64,000 bases of DNA from Pseudomonas sp. PSKL.D1 (GTDB lineage Bacteria; Pseudomonadota; Gammaproteobacteria; Pseudomonadales; Pseudomonadaceae): the NCBI RefSeq assembly GCF_028898945.1, contig NZ_CP118607.1, forward strand, positions 3,458,001 through 3,522,000, given 5' to 3'. Below the pieces are notes generated by a model that saw only the letters and a program-made list of their open reading frames with translations, was not told the origin of the DNA and did no database searches. This document shows positions 51,899 through 61,556 of this stretch, in pieces (positions within the stretch are counted from its first letter, which is position 1; every line of letters begins with the position of its first letter). The translations under genes and the position numbers were made by a program.

Positions 51899-53791
51899 AT
51901 GCCCCAACCCATCCCCCTCAAGGACCACGAAAAGGAAAAACACCTGGTCAACCGCCGGCTGCTGGCCTGCGCCGCTTTGGTGTTCAGCCTGGTTGCCGTG
52001 CTCATCGGCCGCCTCTATGTGCTTCAGGTGCTGCAGCACGACCAGCAAACCGCCGTGTCGGAAAACAACCGCGTGCACGTGCTGCCCATCGCGCCCGAGC
52101 GTGGGCTGATCTACGACCGCAATGGCGTGGTGCTGGCCGACAACAAGCCCAGCTTCGACCTGACCATGACCCGCGAGCGCGCTGGCGACTCGGCCAAGGT
52201 GCTCGATACCCTCACCCGAATTCTTGGCTTGGGCGAGGACGACCGCACACAATTCGACAAAGACCTGCGCCGTGGCCGCAAACCGTTCGAGCCGGTTACC
52301 TTGATGGTGGGTTTGACCGAAGAGCAGATCGCCCTGATTGCCGTGAACCAGTTCCGCCTGCCAGGGCTGGACGTAGAGCCTCAGTTCATCCGCGAGTACC
52401 CGTTGGCCGAGCACTTTGCCCACTCGGTGGGCTACGTGGGGCGCATCAACGAAAAAGAAGCCAAGACCCTCGACAACACCGAATACCGTGGCACCCAGTC
52501 GATCGGCAAGACCGGCATCGAACACTTCTACGAAAGCCAGCTGCACGGCCATGTGGGCTACGAGGAAGTCGAAACCAACGCCCAGGGCCGGGTGATGCGC
52601 GTGCTCAATCACAAGGCCCCCACCCCGGGCCAGGACATCGTCCTGAGCCTGGATGCCCACCTGCAGGTGGCCGCCGAAAAAGCCCTGGGCGACCGCCGTG
52701 GCGCCGTGGTGGTGCTGGACCCGACCAATGGCGACGTGCTGGCCATGGTCAGCAACCCCAGCTTCGACCCCAACCTGTTCGTCAAAGGCATCAGCTTCAA
52801 GCAATATGCCGCCCTGCGCGATTCCATCGACCGTCCGCTGTTCAACCGCGTGCTGCGCGGCCTGTACGCGCCCGGCTCGACGGTCAAGCCGGAAGTGGCC
52901 ATCGCCGGCCTCGACAGCGGTGTGATCACCCCCGGCAGCCGCGTGTTCGACCCCGGCTACTACGAGCTGCCCAACTACGACCACAAATACCGCAACTGGA
53001 ACCGCAGCGGCGACGGCTGGGTGGACATGTACACCGCCATCATGCGCTCCAACGACACCTACTTCTACGACCTGGCGCACAAGCTGGGCATCGAGCGCCT
53101 GCATGACTACATGGCCGAATTCGGCCTGGGCCAACGGGTGTCGCTGGACATGTTCGAAGAGGCTCCGGGCCTGATGCCATCGGCACAATGGAAGCGCGCT
53201 ACCCGGCGCCAGGCCTGGTTCCCCGGCGAAACGCTGATTCTGGGTATCGGCCAGGGCTACATGCAGGTCACCCCGCTGCAACTGGCCCAGGCCACCAGCC
53301 TGCTGGCGAGCAAAGGGGTGTGGCACCGCCCACACCTGGCCATGACCGTGGGCGGCCAGGCCCCGGTCGACCCCAACCCGATGCCCGACATCGTGCTGCA
53401 TGACCGCCATGCCTGGGACCAGGTCAGCCAAGGCATGCAGATGGTCATGCACGACCCGCGCGGCATCGCCCGTGCTGCCGCCGCTGGCGCGCAGTACCGC
53501 ATTGCCGGCAAGAGCGGCACGGCGCAGGTGGTGGCAATCAAGCAAGGCGAGCGCTACAACCGCAACAAAACCCTCGAACGGCACCGCGACAACGCCCTGT
53601 TCGTCGGTTTTGCTCCCGCCGACCACCCGAGCGTGGTGGTGGCGGTGATGATCGAGAACGGTGAGGCCGGTGGCCGGGTGGCGGGGCCGGTGGTGCGTGA
53701 GGTGATGGATGCCTATCTGCTGGATGACCAGGGGCACTTGAAGCCGGAGTTTGCCAACGGTGCCGCCCCTCGGCAGGCGCCCCATTCATGA
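51899..53791 (+). CDS. mrdA: Penicillin-binding protein 2 (MrdA-type transpeptidase)
   Basis: Inner-membrane class B peptidoglycan transpeptidase of 630 residues, near E. coli PBP2 (633). A membrane anchor (about 21-42) is followed by the pedestal domain and the catalytic domain, with STVK at 327-330 (nucleophile Ser327), SND at 384-386 and KSGT at 538-541. All active-site motifs are intact. PBP2 normally lies in an operon with rodA; neither rodA nor other elongation genes are close by here, so this may be a paralogue with a special role. Neighbouring envelope genes point to a cell-surface theme. Confidence 0.9.
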   Translation: MPQPIPLKDHEKEKHLVNRRLLACAALVFSLVAVLIGRLYVLQVLQHDQQTAVSENNRVHVLPIAPERGLIYDRNGVVLADNKPSFDLTMTRERAGDSAKVLDTLTRILGLGEDDRTQFDKDLRRGRKPFEPVTLMVGLTEEQIALIAVNQFRLPGLDVEPQFIREYPLAEHFAHSVGYVGRINEKEAKTLDNTEYRGTQSIGKTGIEHFYESQLHGHVGYEEVETNAQGRVMRVLNHKAPTPGQDIVLSLDAHLQVAAEKALGDRRGAVVVLDPTNGDVLAMVSNPSFDPNLFVKGISFKQYAALRDSIDRPLFNRVLRGLYAPGSTVKPEVAIAGLDSGVITPGSRVFDPGYYELPNYDHKYRNWNRSGDGWVDMYTAIMRSNDTYFYDLAHKLGIERLHDYMAEFGLGQRVSLDMFEEAPGLMPSAQWKRATRRQAWFPGETLILGIGQGYMQVTPLQLAQATSLLASKGVWHRPHLAMTVGGQAPVDPNPMPDIVLHDRHAWDQVSQGMQMVMHDPRGIARAAAAGAQYRIAGKSGTAQVVAIKQGERYNRNKTLERHRDNALFVGFAPADHPSVVVAVMIENGEAGGRVAGPVVREVMDAYLLDDQGHLKPEFANGAAPRQAPHS

Positions 53792-53877
53792 AGGCCCGGT
53801 ACGGAGCAGGCCTTTAACATTTATGTCACGCAACCGTCGTAATCTGCCGGGCAACTTTGTGCCAAAGGTTACCCGGC

Positions 53878-55185
53878 ATGCGCCGCCTGCTCCCCGTACT
53901 CATGTTGCTGCTGCCGATGGCCGCACTGGCCGACGCCGTTCACCTGCGCATCCAGGGTTCCAATACCATTGGTGCCGCCTTGCTGCCCGCCTTGGTCCAG
54001 GGGCAACTCTGGGCGCAACAGGCCACCGCCATCGAACAGAGCCCGGGCGCGCAGGCCAACGAGACGGTGATCAATGCCCGCGACAGCCAGGGCCAGCCGC
54101 TGCGCATCGACATTGCCGCGCATGGGTCGAGCACCGGCTTTTCCGCTTTAGGCAGTGGTGAGGCTGACCTGGCGGCGGCCTCACGCCCCATCAGCGACGC
54201 CGAGGCCCGCCAACTGAAGGCCCTTGGCGACCTGCGGGCGGCCAGCGCCGAGCAGGTCATCGGGCTGGACGGCGTGGCTGTCATCGTCCACCCGGACAAC
54301 CCCCTGCCACAGCTGACCACCCGGCAACTGGCGCAGGTGTTCTCCGGGCAGGTGCAGCGCTGGGAACAACTCGGTGTCGCCGGTGGTGCCATTCACCTGT
54401 ATGCCCGCGACGACCGTTCCGGTACTTTCGAAACGTTCAAGGCATTGGTGCTGGAGCCGCACCATGGCGAACTGGCCAGCAACGCGCAACGCTTCGAGGC
54501 CAGCGACGAACTGGCCGAACGCGTCAGCGCCGATAGACAGGGGATCGGCTTCAGTAGCCTGGCAGCCGTGCACGGGGCCAAGGTGCTGGCCGTGGCCGAA
54601 GGGGATGCGCCCGCCATGCTGCCGGAACGCGCGCTGGTGGCCAGCGAGGATTACCCACTGTCGCGGCGCCTGTACTTCTACCTGCCGGCCAATGCAAAGC
54701 CCCAGGCCAAGGCACTTGCCGAGTTTGCCCAGAGCCCGGCCGGCCAGTCTATCGTCGCTGCGCAAGGGTTCGTTTCACAGCAAGTGAACGCACTGGCGGT
54801 TGCCCCGCAAAGCGACATGCCGCCCCGCTACCGCAACCTTGCCCAACAGGCCCAGCGCCTGAGCGTGAACTTCCGTTTTCAGGAAGGCAGCGCCAACCTC
54901 GACAACAAGGCCTTGCGTGACGTGCAACGGGTGGCCGACTACCTGCGCCAGGCCGGCAAGCTGCAAAGCAAGGCAGTGCTGGTGGGGTTCGGCGACCCCA
55001 AGGAAACCCCGGGGCGCGCGGCACTGCTCTCGCGCCTGCGGGCTCAGGCGGTGCGCCGGGAACTGGCGCGTAACGGCGTGGAAGTGCTTGAAGTGACGGG
55101 CATGGGGGATGAGCTGCCCGTGGCCGGTAACGATCTGGAGCAGGGGCGCTTGCGTAACCGGCGGGTCGAAGTCTGGGTTTACTGA
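53878..55185 (+). CDS. PstS-like binding domain fused to OmpA-like peptidoglycan-binding domain
   Basis: Secreted protein of 435 residues with a signal peptide of about 20 residues. Residues about 21-305 are a PstS-like phosphate-binding-protein fold (RIQGSNTIGAALLPALV; AAHGSSTGFSALGSGEADLAAASRP, abridged; ARDDRSGTFETFKALV). Residues about 325-435 form an OmpA C-terminal domain (NFRFQEGSANLDNKAL; RNRRVEVWVY) that should bind peptidoglycan. No Pst permease gene is near. It may hold phosphate or a phosphorylated ligand near the cell wall, or sense it; that is inference. The ATG at 53878 begins the signal peptide. Confidence 0.83.
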   Translation: MRRLLPVLMLLLPMAALADAVHLRIQGSNTIGAALLPALVQGQLWAQQATAIEQSPGAQANETVINARDSQGQPLRIDIAAHGSSTGFSALGSGEADLAAASRPISDAEARQLKALGDLRAASAEQVIGLDGVAVIVHPDNPLPQLTTRQLAQVFSGQVQRWEQLGVAGGAIHLYARDDRSGTFETFKALVLEPHHGELASNAQRFEASDELAERVSADRQGIGFSSLAAVHGAKVLAVAEGDAPAMLPERALVASEDYPLSRRLYFYLPANAKPQAKALAEFAQSPAGQSIVAAQGFVSQQVNALAVAPQSDMPPRYRNLAQQAQRLSVNFRFQEGSANLDNKALRDVQRVADYLRQAGKLQSKAVLVGFGDPKETPGRAALLSRLRAQAVRRELARNGVEVLEVTGMGDELPVAGNDLEQGRLRNRRVEVWVY

Positions 55186-55343
55186 GGGGGGTCTGTGCAA
55201 AGAAATGTAACAGCTCTGCATTCGGCGTCACCGGGAAACGGGTCTAGGCTCAAACACATGTGATACCGGGCCCCTCTGACGGCTGCCAGGCCGCCATGTC
55301 GGATCACTGTTGCCTTGCAACGTCGACATCAAAGGAGGGGCTC

Positions 55344-56399
55344 ATGACAGCTCTGCACGCATTTTTAACTTCCCCATTCCTCGGCACCAGCACTTGGTTG
55401 TGGCTGGTGTTCATGGCCATCGTCATCGGTTTGCTGGTACTCGACCTGGGCGTGCTGCACCGCGAAGACCGCGAAATCGAAATGCGCGAAAGCCTGCTGC
55501 TGTACTCGGGCTATTTCAGCGTGGGCGTGCTGTTTGGCGTTTGGGTGTGGTACGAACTGGGCGCGCAGTCGGCGCTGGAGTTCTATACAGGCTTCCTGGT
55601 CGAACAGTCGTTGTCGATGGACAACGTCTTCGTCATGGCGATGATCTTCGGCTTCTTCGCCATCCCCCGCCGCTACCAGCACCGGGTGCTGTTCTGGGGC
55701 ATCCTCGGCGTGGTGTTCCTGCGCGCCATCATGATTGGCGTGGGCGCGGCGCTGGTGCAGAACTTTGCCTGGGTGTTGTACCTGTTCGGCGCCTTCCTGC
55801 TGTTTACCGGGGTGAAGATGGCGCTGTCGAAAGAAGACAGCCACCCGGACCTGGCCAACAACCCGATACTCAAGTTCGTCCGCCGACACATGCGGGTGAC
55901 CGACCAGATCCACGGTTCACACTTCTTCGTGCGCCTGACCCCGCCTGGCGAAAGCAAAGCTCTGCGCTACGCCACGCCACTGTTTTTGGCGCTGGTACTG
56001 ATCGAGCTGGCCGACCTGGTGTTCGCCGTCGACAGCGTGCCGGCGATCTTCGCCATCACCCAGGACCCGTTCATCGTCTACACGTCAAACATCTTCGCCA
56101 TCCTAGGCCTGCGCTCGCTGTACTTCGCCCTGTCGGCCTTGATGCACCGCTTCGTGTACCTCAAATATGCGCTGGCATTGGTGCTGATCTTCATCGGCTG
56201 CAAGATTTTCTACCACGGCATGGTGGGCAAGGTGCCTGCATTGCTGTCGCTGGGGGTGACGTTCGGGCTGTTGCTGGGCGGCGTGCTGGTTTCGTTGATC
56301 AAGACACGGAATGAAAAACCGGCCGTTGATGCAGTGCCTCTGCCCAGCGATGGCACGGCAAAACTGGCCAAGGAAACAGACCCCGAGTTGCGCGCCTGA
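55344..56399 (+). CDS. TerC/Alx family membrane protein
   Basis: Inner-membrane protein of 351 residues with about nine helices. TerC patterns are clear: LVLDLGVLHRE, the two acidic motifs EQSLSMDNVFVMAMI and ELADLVFAVDSVPAIFAIT, and NIFAILGLRSLYFAL. The paired Asp residues probably bind a divalent cation; characterised relatives export Mn2+ or protect against tellurite. The start at 55344 has a strong Shine-Dalgarno, AAAGGAGGGG. The upstream 158 nt do not show the yybP-ykoY manganese riboswitch found before some relatives. Confidence 0.9.
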   Translation: MTALHAFLTSPFLGTSTWLWLVFMAIVIGLLVLDLGVLHREDREIEMRESLLLYSGYFSVGVLFGVWVWYELGAQSALEFYTGFLVEQSLSMDNVFVMAMIFGFFAIPRRYQHRVLFWGILGVVFLRAIMIGVGAALVQNFAWVLYLFGAFLLFTGVKMALSKEDSHPDLANNPILKFVRRHMRVTDQIHGSHFFVRLTPPGESKALRYATPLFLALVLIELADLVFAVDSVPAIFAITQDPFIVYTSNIFAILGLRSLYFALSALMHRFVYLKYALALVLIFIGCKIFYHGMVGKVPALLSLGVTFGLLLGGVLVSLIKTRNEKPAVDAVPLPSDGTAKLAKETDPELRA

Positions 56400-56510
56400 A
56401 TCACCGCGGCGTGGCAATCGAACTTTCCTACAAAGCCAAACGGATTTGGCTGATTGTAGTACTACTTCCCTATTAGCCAGCATGCGCGCTCCCTGCACAC
56501 GGAGTGCCTC

Positions 56511-57863
56511 ATGCAAAACCTTACCGTTCCAGACCTCACCCAACTGCGCGTCAACCGCAAGCTCATTGCCGCCATTGCCCTTCCATTGCTCGCTGTGGGA
56601 GCGTTGGTCGTGCTTTTCAACGGCGTCTATTTCTACAACGAAGCAGGCCAGATGACCCACGTCCGTACTCTCTTTGGTGAAGAGAAAGTGGTCGATGATG
56701 TCGGTTACGCCACCCGGTGGTTTGGCCGCAGCACGGTTTGGCGCCGTACCATCGGCGTGCAATCGGAACTGCAAGACGACAACCCGGACGACCGCGGCGG
56801 CCATCCTTCGGTGACCCTGGACAAACTGCCTGTCGTGTTTCTGGGCAACGTCGATGCCAAAGCCGAGTTCAGCACCCAGTTCCGCCTACCCACGGGCGAT
56901 GCCTTTCTGAAGATCGCCCAGGAGTACCGTACGCCTGACAATTTCCTGCAACGCGCGTTAGTGCCGGCCATCAAGGAAACCCTGCAGGCCACTGCCTCGC
57001 TGATGAGCGCCGATGACTACTACGCCGGCAACCGCAGCCATTTCGGCGCGGAGTTCGAGAACCAGCTGGGCAACGGCCTGTACCTGACCAGCCGCAAGGA
57101 AATCCGTATACAACGCGAAAGCCACCCCGCACAAACAGCCATCCTCCAGGCCGGTACCGAGCAAGGCAGCTATGGCGACAACAGCGCTACCCGCTTCGTC
57201 ATCGAAAAGAGGCTCGACAAGGACGGCCAGGAGGTGCGCAAACTGCAACAGTTCCGCCTGTTTGGTGTTGAAGTCGTGGACGCACGGGTTATGAACATCG
57301 ACCCCAACCCCCAGTACCGGGAACGGATGAGGCGGGTGCAGGAGGCATTGGCCGAACTTGTCGTGGCGCGCCAGAATCGGCTCAAGGAAGAAGAAGAAAA
57401 ACAGTTGGTGTCCGCTCGCGGTGCCAAAGACGTCGAGGCCAAGCGCCAGGAAAGCCTTCGCCAGCAAATAGAACGTACCACTCAGGCCGAAACAGAGAAG
57501 CAACTGACGTTGATCAACGCCGAGCGAGAGAAGCGCCGGGCAGAAATCGACAACCAGACCGCCGAGCTGCTGCGTGACAAGGCCCGCGTAAACGCCGAGG
57601 CCACCAAGATCACCGCCGATGCCGAAGCCTATGCCCGCGAGGCCTCGATCAAGGCAGACGGAGCGCTACAAACAAAACTCGACGCACTGGTGCAGATCAA
57701 CCGCGCCTGGGCCGAGGCTGCGGCGAAGGCCCCGGTGCCGACGGTGATGATGGGGAGCGGCACCGAAGCAGGCGTTGGCCGACAGGATGAAATGAGCAAG
57801 CTCATGAGCGTGTTGGCGACCAAGGCCGCCAAGGACCTGGTGGTCGACCTGAAAACACAGTGA
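56511..57863 (+). CDS. SPFH/Band 7 (stomatin/prohibitin-like) membrane protein
   Basis: Protein of 450 residues anchored by one N-terminal helix (about 18-38). A Band 7-type domain follows, then a long charged coiled coil (about 280-385, rich in E/K/R/A, for example NAEREKRRAEIDNQTAELLRD, abridged), and a short tail with AAKAPVPTVMMGSG and MLSV-type residues. The coiled coil and the PTVMMG motif are like those of bacterial flotillin/stomatin relatives that form large membrane assemblies. No NfeD or protease partner lies beside it. Start ATG 56511 is preceded by ACGGAGTG. Confidence 0.75.
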   Translation: MQNLTVPDLTQLRVNRKLIAAIALPLLAVGALVVLFNGVYFYNEAGQMTHVRTLFGEEKVVDDVGYATRWFGRSTVWRRTIGVQSELQDDNPDDRGGHPSVTLDKLPVVFLGNVDAKAEFSTQFRLPTGDAFLKIAQEYRTPDNFLQRALVPAIKETLQATASLMSADDYYAGNRSHFGAEFENQLGNGLYLTSRKEIRIQRESHPAQTAILQAGTEQGSYGDNSATRFVIEKRLDKDGQEVRKLQQFRLFGVEVVDARVMNIDPNPQYRERMRRVQEALAELVVARQNRLKEEEEKQLVSARGAKDVEAKRQESLRQQIERTTQAETEKQLTLINAEREKRRAEIDNQTAELLRDKARVNAEATKITADAEAYAREASIKADGALQTKLDALVQINRAWAEAAAKAPVPTVMMGSGTEAGVGRQDEMSKLMSVLATKAAKDLVVDLKTQ

Positions 57864-57876
57864 CCTGCGCAGGCGC

Positions 57877-57898
57877 GGCGGTGAATGCACTCACCGCC
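57877..57898. terminator. Terminator-like hairpin between convergent genes
   Basis: GGCGGTGA and TCACCGCC form a perfect 8-bp stem with a 6-nt loop. The right arm contains the stop codon of the acyl-CoA dehydrogenase gene. There is no T-run, so efficiency is uncertain. Confidence 0.4.
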
Positions 57899-59135
57899 CG
57901 CTGTGCAACATCTGTGCTGGCACGTACTTGCCGATTTCGTACTTGCCGATCGCCGCGCGGTGCACCTCATCCGGCCCGTCCGCCAGGCGCAGGGTACGCT
58001 GCATCGCATACATGTACGCCAGCGGGAAGTCTCCGCTCACCCCTGCCCCTCCATGCATCTGAATGGCCCGGTCGATCACCTTCAAGGCCACGTTGGGCGC
58101 CACCACCTTGATTTGTGCGATTTCGCTGCGGGCCACCTTGTTGCCCACGGTGTCCATCATGTAGGCGGCTTTGAGGGTCAACAGGCGGGCCATGTCGATT
58201 TCCATGCGCGAGTCGGCGATCTTGTCGACGTTGCCGCCCAGCCGTGCCAGCGGTTTACCAAAGGCCGTGCGCGCTACCGAGCGTTTACACATCAGCTCCA
58301 ACGCCCGCTCAGCCATGCCAATGGAGCGCATGCAATGGTGAATGCGCCCTGGGCCCAGGCGCCCCTGGGCAATTTCAAAACCACGGCCTTCGCCGAGCAG
58401 GACGTTTTCGTACGGCACCCGCACGTTCTCGAACAGCACTTCAGCGTGGCCATGGGGGGCGTCGTCGTAGCCGAACACCGGCAGCGGGCGCACGATTTTC
58501 ACCCCCGGGGTGTCGGTGGGTACCAGCACCATCGAATGCTGCTGGTGGCGCGGCCCGTCGGGGTTGGACAAGCCCATGAAGATCATCACCTTGCAGCGCG
58601 GGTCGCAGGCACCGGACGTCCACCATTTACGGCCGTTGATCACCCACTCGTCACCGTCGCGCACAGCGGTGGCGGCCATGTTGGTAGCGTCCGACGACGC
58701 CACATCGGGTTCAGTCATGGCAAAGGCGGATCGAATCTCGCCGTGCAGCAGCGGCTCCAGCCACTGGCGCTTCTGCGCTTCGCTGCCGTAGCGCACCAGC
58801 ACTTCCATGTTTCCGGTGTCTGGCGCGGAACAGTTGAACGGCTCGGGCCCCAGCAGCGAACGGCCCATGGTTTCGGCCAACGGCGCGTATTCCAGGTTGC
58901 TCAGGCCTGCACCATATTCCGACTCGGGCAGGAACAGGTTCCAGAGGCCCTCGGCACGGGCCTTGGCCTTGAGCTCTTCCATGATCGCGGTGGGCTGCCA
59001 GCGGTCGCCCTCGGCGACTTGGCGCTCGAACACCGGCTCAGCAGGGTAGACGTAGGCATCCATGAACGCAGTGACGCGCTCACGCAGTGCCTGGACCTTG
59101 GGCGAATAGGCGAAATCCATCAGGGCTACCTTCAT
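57891..59135 (-). CDS. Acyl-CoA dehydrogenase
   Basis: Flavoenzyme of 414 residues that introduces a trans-2 double bond into an acyl-CoA. The family signatures [17 protein letters not shown] (FAD and substrate binding) and [19 protein letters not shown] (near the C-terminus, as in ACAD10/11-type enzymes) are present; the arginine-rich [20 protein letters not shown] segment is also characteristic. Chain-length preference cannot be read. It starts at ATG 59135, with an internal ATG 15 nt further in, and is divergent from a LysR gene across 123 nt. Confidence 0.9.
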   Translation of the reverse strand: MKVALMDFAYSPKVQALRERVTAFMDAYVYPAEPVFERQVAEGDRWQPTAIMEELKAKARAEGLWNLFLPESEYGAGLSNLEYAPLAETMGRSLLGPEPFNCSAPDTGNMEVLVRYGSEAQKRQWLEPLLHGEIRSAFAMTEPDVASSDATNMAATAVRDGDEWVINGRKWWTSGACDPRCKVMIFMGLSNPDGPRHQQHSMVLVPTDTPGVKIVRPLPVFGYDDAPHGHAEVLFENVRVPYENVLLGEGRGFEIAQGRLGPGRIHHCMRSIGMAERALELMCKRSVARTAFGKPLARLGGNVDKIADSRMEIDMARLLTLKAAYMMDTVGNKVARSEIAQIKVVAPNVALKVIDRAIQMHGGAGVSGDFPLAYMYAMQRTLRLADGPDEVHRAAIGKYEIGKYVPAQMLHSGR

Positions 59136-59210
59136 GGTTCAAAGGACATGGGCAGAGCCTAGAGCAGCAAGCCTCAATCTACCTAGTCTATTTTCCGCGT
59201 GTATAAACAT

Positions 59211-59227
59211 TCATAACCGATATATGA
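59211..59227. promoter_or_regulatory. Candidate LysR operator
   Basis: TCATA (59211-59215), 7 nt, and TATGA (59223-59227) form an interrupted palindrome with the T-N11-A layout of LysR boxes. It lies between the divergent acyl-CoA dehydrogenase and LysR genes. Confidence 0.45.
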
Positions 59228-59258
59228 TCGGCCAATAATTCCAACAAAGAGCGGCGCC

Positions 59259-60185
59259 ATGAACCTCAGCAAGGTCGACCTCAACCTGTTCATCGTCTTC
59301 GACGCGATCTACACCGAAGCCAACCTGACCCGCGCCGGGCAAATCGTCGGCATCACCCAGCCGGCCGTGTCCAATGCCCTGTCGCGGCTGCGTGAAACCT
59401 TCAACGACCCGCTGTTCGTGCGCACGGCCCAAGGCATGGTGCCCACGCCCATGGCGCAGAACATCATCGGCCCGGTGCGCAACGCGCTGGCGCTGTTGCG
59501 CACATCGGTGCAGGAAAGCCGCATTTTCAACCCGCTGCAGGCCAACAAAACCTTCCGCATCAGCATGACCGACCTCACCGAAGCGGTCATCCTGCCGCCG
59601 CTGTTCCAGCGCCTGCGGCGCCTGGCGCCTGGGGTGCTGATCGAAAGCTTCCTGTGCAAACGCCGGGAAACCACCAAGGAACTGGCCGCCGGGCGCCTGG
59701 ACTTCGCCGTCGATGCCCCCCTGAACACCGACCCGCAGGTGCGCCACGTCAAGCTGATGCAGGACCGCTATGTCTGCGCCCTGCGCCAAGGCCACCCGCT
59801 GGCGGACAGCAAGCTGACCCTGGACGCTTACCTGGGCATGACCCACATCCATATTTCCAGCCGGCGCAACGGCCTCGGTTACGTTGACCTGGCGTTGGGC
59901 AAGATGGGCGTGCAACGCAAGGTGGCGCTGCGCTCGCAGCATTACCTGATGGCCTCGCAAGTGCTGCAGCAAACCGACATGGCCATGACCGTGCCCGAGC
60001 GGTTTGCCCGTCGGCACCAGTTGCGCTACCAGCCCTTGCCGGTGGAAGTACCGCCGCTGGAAACGCACTTGTACTGGCACGAAAGCACCGACCAGGACCC
60101 TGCCAACCGCTGGATGCGAGAGCAGATCATCGAGCTTTGCGAGCGTGTGGTGATGCAAGAAGAGCGTGAACTGGCACCAGCTTGA
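59259..60185 (+). CDS. LysR-family regulator
   Basis: Regulator of 308 residues. The N-terminal helix-turn-helix contains NLTRAGQIVGITQPAVSNAL and the following RLRETFNDPLFVRTAQGMVPT is typical of the NodD/LeuO-like branch of LysR proteins. A C-terminal ligand-binding domain follows. It is transcribed away from the acyl-CoA dehydrogenase gene with a LysR-type dyad between, and most likely regulates it. The ligand is unknown. Confidence 0.88.
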   Translation: MNLSKVDLNLFIVFDAIYTEANLTRAGQIVGITQPAVSNALSRLRETFNDPLFVRTAQGMVPTPMAQNIIGPVRNALALLRTSVQESRIFNPLQANKTFRISMTDLTEAVILPPLFQRLRRLAPGVLIESFLCKRRETTKELAAGRLDFAVDAPLNTDPQVRHVKLMQDRYVCALRQGHPLADSKLTLDAYLGMTHIHISSRRNGLGYVDLALGKMGVQRKVALRSQHYLMASQVLQQTDMAMTVPERFARRHQLRYQPLPVEVPPLETHLYWHESTDQDPANRWMREQIIELCERVVMQEERELAPA

Positions 60186-60336
60186 AATAATTTTCTATAA
60201 CCAGTGCCAAACAGAGAATATTTTTACTCGCGGAGCGCTCTACCTCACACCATTAGGCAATAAACACCTGGCATTGGCGGATTAAGCTGATTGCAACGAT
60301 CGCCGATTTGACGGCGACACATCACGGACCCGCCCC

Positions 60337-61491
60337 ATGCCCAGCGCCCCACTCTACTTCGACTACGCCGCCACCACCCCGGTTGATGACCGGGTCATCG
60401 AAACCATGCTCACCTGCCTCGGCCGCCAGGTGAACTTTGGCAACCCCGCCTCCAGTGGCCATGCGTACGGCCAAGCCGCCTGCGAGGTGGTGGAGCAGGC
60501 ACGTCGCCAGGTCGCCGAACGCGTTGGCGCCAATGCCGAAGAACTGGTCTGGACCTCGGGCGCCACCGAATCCAACAACCTGGCCATCAAGGGGATTGCA
60601 CAGGGCCTCGGCCAACCGGGCCACCTGATCACCAGCCGGTTGGAACACAAGGCAGTACTCGACACTGTCAGCGAGCTTGAGCGCCAGGGCTGGGCGGTAA
60701 CCCGCCTGGCCCCGGATGCGGCAGGCCTGATCCAGCCCTATGCCGTGCAAGCGGCGCTGCGGGCCGATACTCGCCTGGTGTCGCTGATGGCCGTCAACAA
60801 CGAACTGGGCACCGTCACCGACTTTGCGGCCATTGGCGAACGGGTGCGTGCCCATGGTGCGCTCTTGCATGTGGATGCGGCCCAGGCCGTGGGCAAACTG
60901 TTGATCAACCTGCGGGAAATGGCCGTGGACCTGATGTCGTTTTCAGCGCACAAAGTGTATGGGCCCAAGGGCATTGGCGCTTTGTACGTCGGGGCACGTG
61001 CACGCGAGCTGATGCGCGCGCAGATTCACGGCGGTGGCCATGAACGCGGGCTGCGCTCCGGCACACTGCCCACCCACCAGATCGTCGGCATGGGCAGTGC
61101 CTTTGCATTGGCCGGCCAGCCGGGCGACAGCGAGCACCAGCGGCTCGAAGCGCTGGCGCAGCGCCTGCGTGAAGGCCTGTTGGCGCTGCCTGGGGTCCGC
61201 CTCAATGGCTGCGCAACCCAACGTATACCCCATACCTTGAACCTGAACATCGAGTCGGCAGGTTTCAACAGCCTGGCGCTGGCCAGCGAACTGGCGCTGT
61301 CGAGCACGTCGGCGTGCAACTCGGCAAGCAATGCCGCCTCACATGTGCTGCTGGCGTTGGGGCTGAACGAGCAACAGGCGCGCAAGAGCGTGCGGGTGAG
61401 CATCGGGCGGTTTACCACGCAAGCCGAGGTGGACACAGCGATTGCGGTGTTCGGGCGGGTGGTGGGTGCAGCGTCGGTGGCACTCTGGTAA
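60337..61491 (+). CDS. Cysteine desulfurase (NifS/IscS family)
   Basis: PLP-dependent enzyme of 384 residues that takes sulfur from cysteine as an enzyme-bound persulfide. Lys206 in SAHKVYGPKG is the PLP lysine, and Cys327 in SSTSACNSASNAASHVL is the persulfide-forming residue in the flexible loop; the spacing matches IscS. The N-terminus YFDYAATTPVD and the PLP-phosphate segment SGATESNNLAIKG are canonical. No IscU, SufE or tRNA-thiolation gene is close, so the acceptor is unknown. Most likely a paralogue outside the main isc operon. Confidence 0.9.
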   Translation: MPSAPLYFDYAATTPVDDRVIETMLTCLGRQVNFGNPASSGHAYGQAACEVVEQARRQVAERVGANAEELVWTSGATESNNLAIKGIAQGLGQPGHLITSRLEHKAVLDTVSELERQGWAVTRLAPDAAGLIQPYAVQAALRADTRLVSLMAVNNELGTVTDFAAIGERVRAHGALLHVDAAQAVGKLLINLREMAVDLMSFSAHKVYGPKGIGALYVGARARELMRAQIHGGGHERGLRSGTLPTHQIVGMGSAFALAGQPGDSEHQRLEALAQRLREGLLALPGVRLNGCATQRIPHTLNLNIESAGFNSLALASELALSSTSACNSASNAASHVLLALGLNEQQARKSVRVSIGRFTTQAEVDTAIAVFGRVVGAASVALW

Positions 61492-61528
61492 GGCAGGGCG
61501 AGCGATACGGTTTAAACCCGTGCCTACA

Positions 61529-61547
61529 GGGCCCCGCGAAGGGGCCC
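61529..61547. terminator. GC-rich hairpin between convergent genes
   Basis: GGGCCCC and GGGGCCC form a perfect 7-bp stem with a GCGAA loop, between the cysteine desulfurase gene and the convergent nitroreductase gene. No T-run follows on either strand, so factor-independent termination is uncertain. Confidence 0.4.
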
Positions 61548-61556
61548 GTCAGCCCG

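Noticed and set aside
55186..55343. yybP-ykoY manganese riboswitch before the TerC gene
   Set aside because: The conserved motif sequences of that riboswitch class are not present in the 158-nt gap.
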